Shown here piece after piece: positions 60,063 to 64,000 of a DNA stretch of 64,000 bases (the stretch's first letter is position 1; every line of letters starts with the position of its first letter). A program made the translations under genes and the position numbers. The notes beneath the pieces were generated by a model. That model did no database searches and was not told the DNA's origin. It saw nothing but the letters and a program-made list of their open reading frames with translations. Source of the DNA: Anadara kagoshimensis (taxonomy: Eukaryota > Mollusca > Bivalvia > Arcoida > Arcidae); assembly GCA_021292105.1 (NCBI GenBank), contig CM037865.1, forward strand, positions 66,027,630-66,091,629, read 5' to 3'.

Positions 60063-60257
60063 CTATTGTTATATATATAAATGACGCGGCGGGTGTAGCT
60101 AGCTAAAGAGGGGGTTCCTTGCACTCCCGGAGTACCCAGCCTCACTTCTCTGGTTGAAGTTCACGTGTTTAACTTTATTTGCAAGTTTCAACGTACATTA
60201 TAAAAATCTTTGGATTGTGGTTTGGACATGGATTAGTATGTTCATTTTTATGATATA
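60063..60257 (+). mobile_element. Retroelement tail fragment
   Basis: GACGCGGCGGGTGTAGCTAG through GGATTAGTATGTTCATTTTT; inverted relative to the copy at 59565. Confidence 0.75.
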
Positions 60258-60329
60258 TGGAACAAGAAAAAATATGTACTTCTTCATTCTTTTATATAAC
60301 CGGTAAGGCAAAATATAAATATCAAGTGC

Positions 60330-61025
60330 AAAAACAATCTGTATACCAATGGACAAAAAATTGAGCACCATCGTTTGCAGATTTGGTTCTCCATTCGTAT
60401 GAAATTATGCAGAACCTTGTTAAATCTGGCGGGAGAGAAGACTAGTACTCGCCAAAGCATTAGATTCCACATACAGGTATATAATTAATGTTCTATCCTT
60501 ATTTTGGAGACTAGGAATGCCATCTATCATATTGAGCTTGAAAGAAAAGATACGACTAATCCAATTCTTTAAGTTCTGCTTGATTTTGGACTTATAAATA
60601 CTTCAGTTATAACAACCATTTATGGTAAATTTGTTATACACTACGGTAGAGCCTGTTCCAAATACGAAGACATAATACAACAAAGCAAGCTGCTTACATA
60701 AATTGTTGTTTTTGGAAATATGACAAACCTAGTGTTATCAAGGCTTCATGGCCGCCATTGCAATATTATTGATAAGTGTGATGTCTCTGAACCCAATTCT
60801 ATCCTCGATTTATTTGACGTCCCATAGTATCATGTCCCTTCCATTTTCAATTATGATTTAACATTTGGCGGATGTAGCTAGCTAGACAGGAGATGTTTAC
60901 ACTCCCAGAGCACCCGACCTCAATTCTGCTACATGTAGTAGTTTACGTATTGAGCTTTCTTTGCAGTTTTCAAACTTTGCTTTTGGGATTGTGGTTTTGG
61001 ACATGAATTTTATGGGGTATATAAT
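60330..61025 (+). pseudogene. Reverse-transcriptase copy with tail, decayed
   Basis: RT block (ACCAATGGACAAAAAATTG, CAGAACCTTGTTAAATCTGG, GTAGAGCCTG), then a deletion, the C-terminal block (GTTATCAAGGCTTCATGGCC), stop and full tail. It shows that RT region and tail belong to one element. Confidence 0.75.
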
Positions 61026-61033
61026 TATTATTT

Positions 61034-61086
61034 TCACTTAGCTTTTGGGTTGTGATTTGGACATGGATTAGTTTTGTTTTTTAATT
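61034..61086 (+). mobile_element. Extra retroelement tail end
   Basis: The last 45 bases of the tail are repeated right after the copy above. Confidence 0.55.
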
Positions 61087-61689
61087 TGAAACAGCGCATT
61101 CAATTATCAAAAAATACAGTGGTTGTTATATCTGGGAAAGCAAATAACATGATACAATATATTTGATGTATATTTCTGTGCTGTATATTTGTCAGAGAAA
61201 TTTTAAGTTGGTTCAAGATCTAGCTATGTGCTTAACAACACATACTTGATATTACTTTCAGGTAGAGCAAACTTGATTTATTTTGGAAAACCTTAATGCA
61301 CTATGCGTTTTCCTTAACTAATTTTGAAGATCTTTTTTATTTAACTCATAAATCACCATGACATTATGGTAGTCATTCTACCTATCGACTTGAATTGAAC
61401 AACTCAGAGAAGGATTTGCTAAATAAGGTTTGACAGTGTCATGTGACAATATTCCTTTTACTACTTTCACTATATATTGAAAAACGTTTACATTGTGACT
61501 TCCCAGAATATCCTTGTTTTTATGGGCAATTTCATATCCAATGGAAATAGATAGTAATTATTGTTCCACATAAACTTTATCGGGTATATCACATGAAACG
61601 TCAGTGTACCTAGTGTTTGAAAATAGACATATTTCCAATACATCAGTTTATCAACAAAATAACATGAATAAGTAAAATAAATCAATGCA

Positions 61690-63375
61690 AATAAAATGAT
61701 CTAATACTGTGTCCTTTAATACAAAATAAATTATTGTGAACAAAAACTCACTTATAAATTACTTTGGTATAAATTACATACAAGATTTGTTTAAATGTCC
61801 TGCTGTGGTTACAATTAAGCATCATTCGATGTACATGTATACATGAGATTCAAGCAACAGAGGATAAGTAAAAAAATGTTGAGATACATACAGGATATTT
61901 AATATTTGGGGAAATCCACAAAATAATGTTATATTATCCAACATTTGTACAGTCTTAAATTTTCAAAAATCTTGTTTTCAATACAAATGTTTGATAAATT
62001 AAGCATGTAAATAATTTTACATAAGCTTACATACACAATATAGCACTATCTAAAAATTTGCTGACAAAGTAATCCTTTCAAAAACATATAGATATTACAC
62101 AAAATATTCAACAACCATCACCATCCTTTATGTGCCATTAAAAACACAAAATAAGAAAAAATTTAGTAGAAATGACAGTACAGAAAGTAGGAGAAACAGG
62201 GAATAATGGTATATATTATTGAGGTTTGGTCATGTGTTCATCTCATTATGTAATATTAGTACAAGAGTGAAAGAAACAGCATCAAGGAAGTTACAACATT
62301 TTACGTATATCTGGTCATGCCTATTATGTTCCAACACTGGCTGCCATCACGGTACCAAAGCAGCGTCACAGCAACTAATGACGTACTAGTGTCGGTGACA
62401 TCATTAAACTGCACAATTCAGGCCGAGTTTTCATTCTTTTTGCATGTACCTCAAGCATGCCAGGTTTTGTGGGAACATTGTGGGTGTGGCAGGCGATTAG
62501 TCAATTGATATATTTGACATATTAAGCACAAATAGATGACATGTGAGCAAAAGATCTAAATTTGTTGTTTCATAATATACAGATAGTCATTATATTCATT
62601 ATAAGATAAGACTGGTAAAGACAATTAAATGACATTTGAACAATTATTACCAATAGCAGTTTACATTTTATAAACTAAGCACCTTATTCTCATGACTCAC
62701 TAAATAGATTAGAATTCAATCAATTTAAAACAGTAATTTTCTCTATGTGTTATTGCATTGATTGAACAGATTTAAATTTTACTCTCCACACTGACACACT
62801 CTAGAATAATACTGAATTAAATAGATCTAGTAAAATTGATAAAACAATGAGTTTAACCTTAACACTTAATACTGGTGAATATATGTCAATTAAAATGCCC
62901 TTGATGCATAATAGCTCTTTGAGATACATTTTGTACTGGACTTATTCTGTTTTCATATTTTTTTCTAAATAACATAAAAAGTTCAGTAATCATCCAAAAC
63001 ATACACCAAAATTTAACTTCTTTTTTCACACAGCAAAATATAACATTTTCTTATAAATTTATGTGAATTTTAAATTCCTTTCAAATAACATTAAAAAACA
63101 ATTGAAAACTATCACAGTGATATTTCGTTAATATGTACAATACCATTATTTGTACCTGTACATTTATATAAACAATAAATAAATAAATACCTGATCATTA
63201 TTAGATAATGCTAAATTCTATTTTTTGTATATGAAATATATGTGTAAAAATAACTACCATAAAAGTGGCAATAAAGCTATCTCTAACAACTAACAAAAAC
63301 AAACAACTAAAATCACAGATAATAATAATAATAATAATAGTTTTTGATAAACTAACTGAACTATATTTATTTCCT
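61690..63375 (-). other. Probable 3' UTR of the right-edge gene
   Basis: No family repeats here, unlike the preceding 40 kb. A GC-richer patch at 62316-62500 stands out; its plus-strand frame of 63 residues is not convincing. The poly(A) site is not determined. Confidence 0.35.
63318..63340. repeat. AAT microsatellite
   Basis: About seven AAT units. Confidence 0.85.
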
Positions 63376-63544
63376 TTATAAGTCTCTGTATATATTGTCA
63401 TGTGATGTCCTAGCACCGCCGCTGTATGAAGAATTCATCAGTTCAGTTCTATATGACATTAAATCTTCCCAGTGTTTCTCCTGTTTTATCATTTCTGTAT
63501 TCTTGTGTGATTCATAATAAAAATCTGGTCCCTTACTTTCATAC
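63376..63544 (-). CDS. Last coding exon of an unrecognised minus-strand gene
   Basis: Acceptor TTTTTTGTAG on the minus strand, then a split codon and 55 residues to TAA: YESKGPDFYYESHKNTEMIK, a KHWEDL segment, MSYRTELMNSS, and a tail ending SHDNIYRDL. It is hydrophilic with balanced charge, no signal peptide or membrane segment. The upstream part of the longer open frame (to 63651) is intron. The rest of the gene lies beyond the right edge. I do not recognise the family. Confidence 0.55.
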
Positions 63545-64000
63545 CTACAAAAAAGAAAGAAAATTGTACCAATGAATTGTTGTACAATGTTGTACATGTA
63601 TCTGACTATTTGGTTAGTATGGTACATTGGTATATTAATCTGATTAAGCAAAAAGATTATATCTAAAATATAACTTTTATACCCAGATTAAATAAGAGAT
63701 ATGACAGATTTAATATTGATGTGAGAATTTAAAAAAATGCAATTGTATCGATTCTCGATAAAAAAAAGTTCTCTGAGAAAAGGGTCAGATTTTGAATGAA
63801 TAGCAAAATTAATTCTTATCTCAAGTCAGATTTAAAAATTAAAATTTAACAATACACAAGCAAATAATGATCCCTCACCAGCAAGTTCTTTTTTTTGTGA
63901 TTTGCAATTATGTTCAAAAGGCAATAACTCCCAGAAATGAGCAAACCAACTCAGTGTAATGAAAAACACATCTTCTATCAATTTGAATGCTTTGCATCAA

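Noticed and set aside
62317-62508. 63-residue plus-strand frame in a GC-richer patch
   Set aside because: No splice sites, motif or similarity recognised; more likely 3' UTR of the minus-strand gene.

Overview
The window is nuclear DNA of an animal, most likely a bivalve mollusc. It is very AT-rich, its genes are split by GT-AG introns, and it carries dispersed repeats I associate with bivalve genomes, notably the 11065-12752 element with TAGCTCACCTGAGC-type ends and a CTGGGCCTCTTGTT tail. The species cannot be fixed from sequence alone. Exons here are short, so single long reading frames show little, and the two best genes had to be rebuilt across splice sites.

Left part (1-8600). After a 100-bp MITE and a foldback-like element comes a six-exon plus-strand gene encoding a 764-residue Bcl-2-family protein of the BCL2L14 (Bcl-G) type. 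It has a long polar N-terminal half, two BH3-like helices, a BH1-like helix and a BH2 motif interrupted by an intron right after its last Trp, with no C-terminal anchor. Its last intron holds a 983-bp inverted-repeat element containing a tRNA-like block.

8600-17800 is largely non-coding: 3' flank, a 30-bp minisatellite split by the large bivalve repeat (itself with about five 165-bp units), a 38-bp minisatellite and unique AT-rich DNA.

17800-61100 is a retroelement graveyard. About forty fragments of one family lie in both orientations. The longest still show a reverse transcriptase (PMGTNC and YIDD motifs) and most are just its C-terminus plus a conserved 3' tail. Interleaved with them are units of about 330 bp carrying type I hammerhead ribozyme motifs, singly and in two tandem arrays on opposite strands. 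The association suggests a Penelope-like element with retrozyme-like partners. A decayed spliced gene (23932-25359), a mariner fragment, pogo/Tigger-like MITEs and a 2182-bp TTAA-flanked element add to the mix.

Inside this cluster, on the minus strand, lies an insulin/IGF-like peptide gene: TATA box and non-coding exon 1 near 40.9 kb, signal peptide and B chain at 38.0 kb, A chain at 34.2 kb. Its two introns are filled with the same retroelement debris.

Right edge (61100-64000): apparently unique DNA, probably 3' UTR, leading to the last coding exon of a minus-strand gene that continues beyond the window and that I do not recognise.
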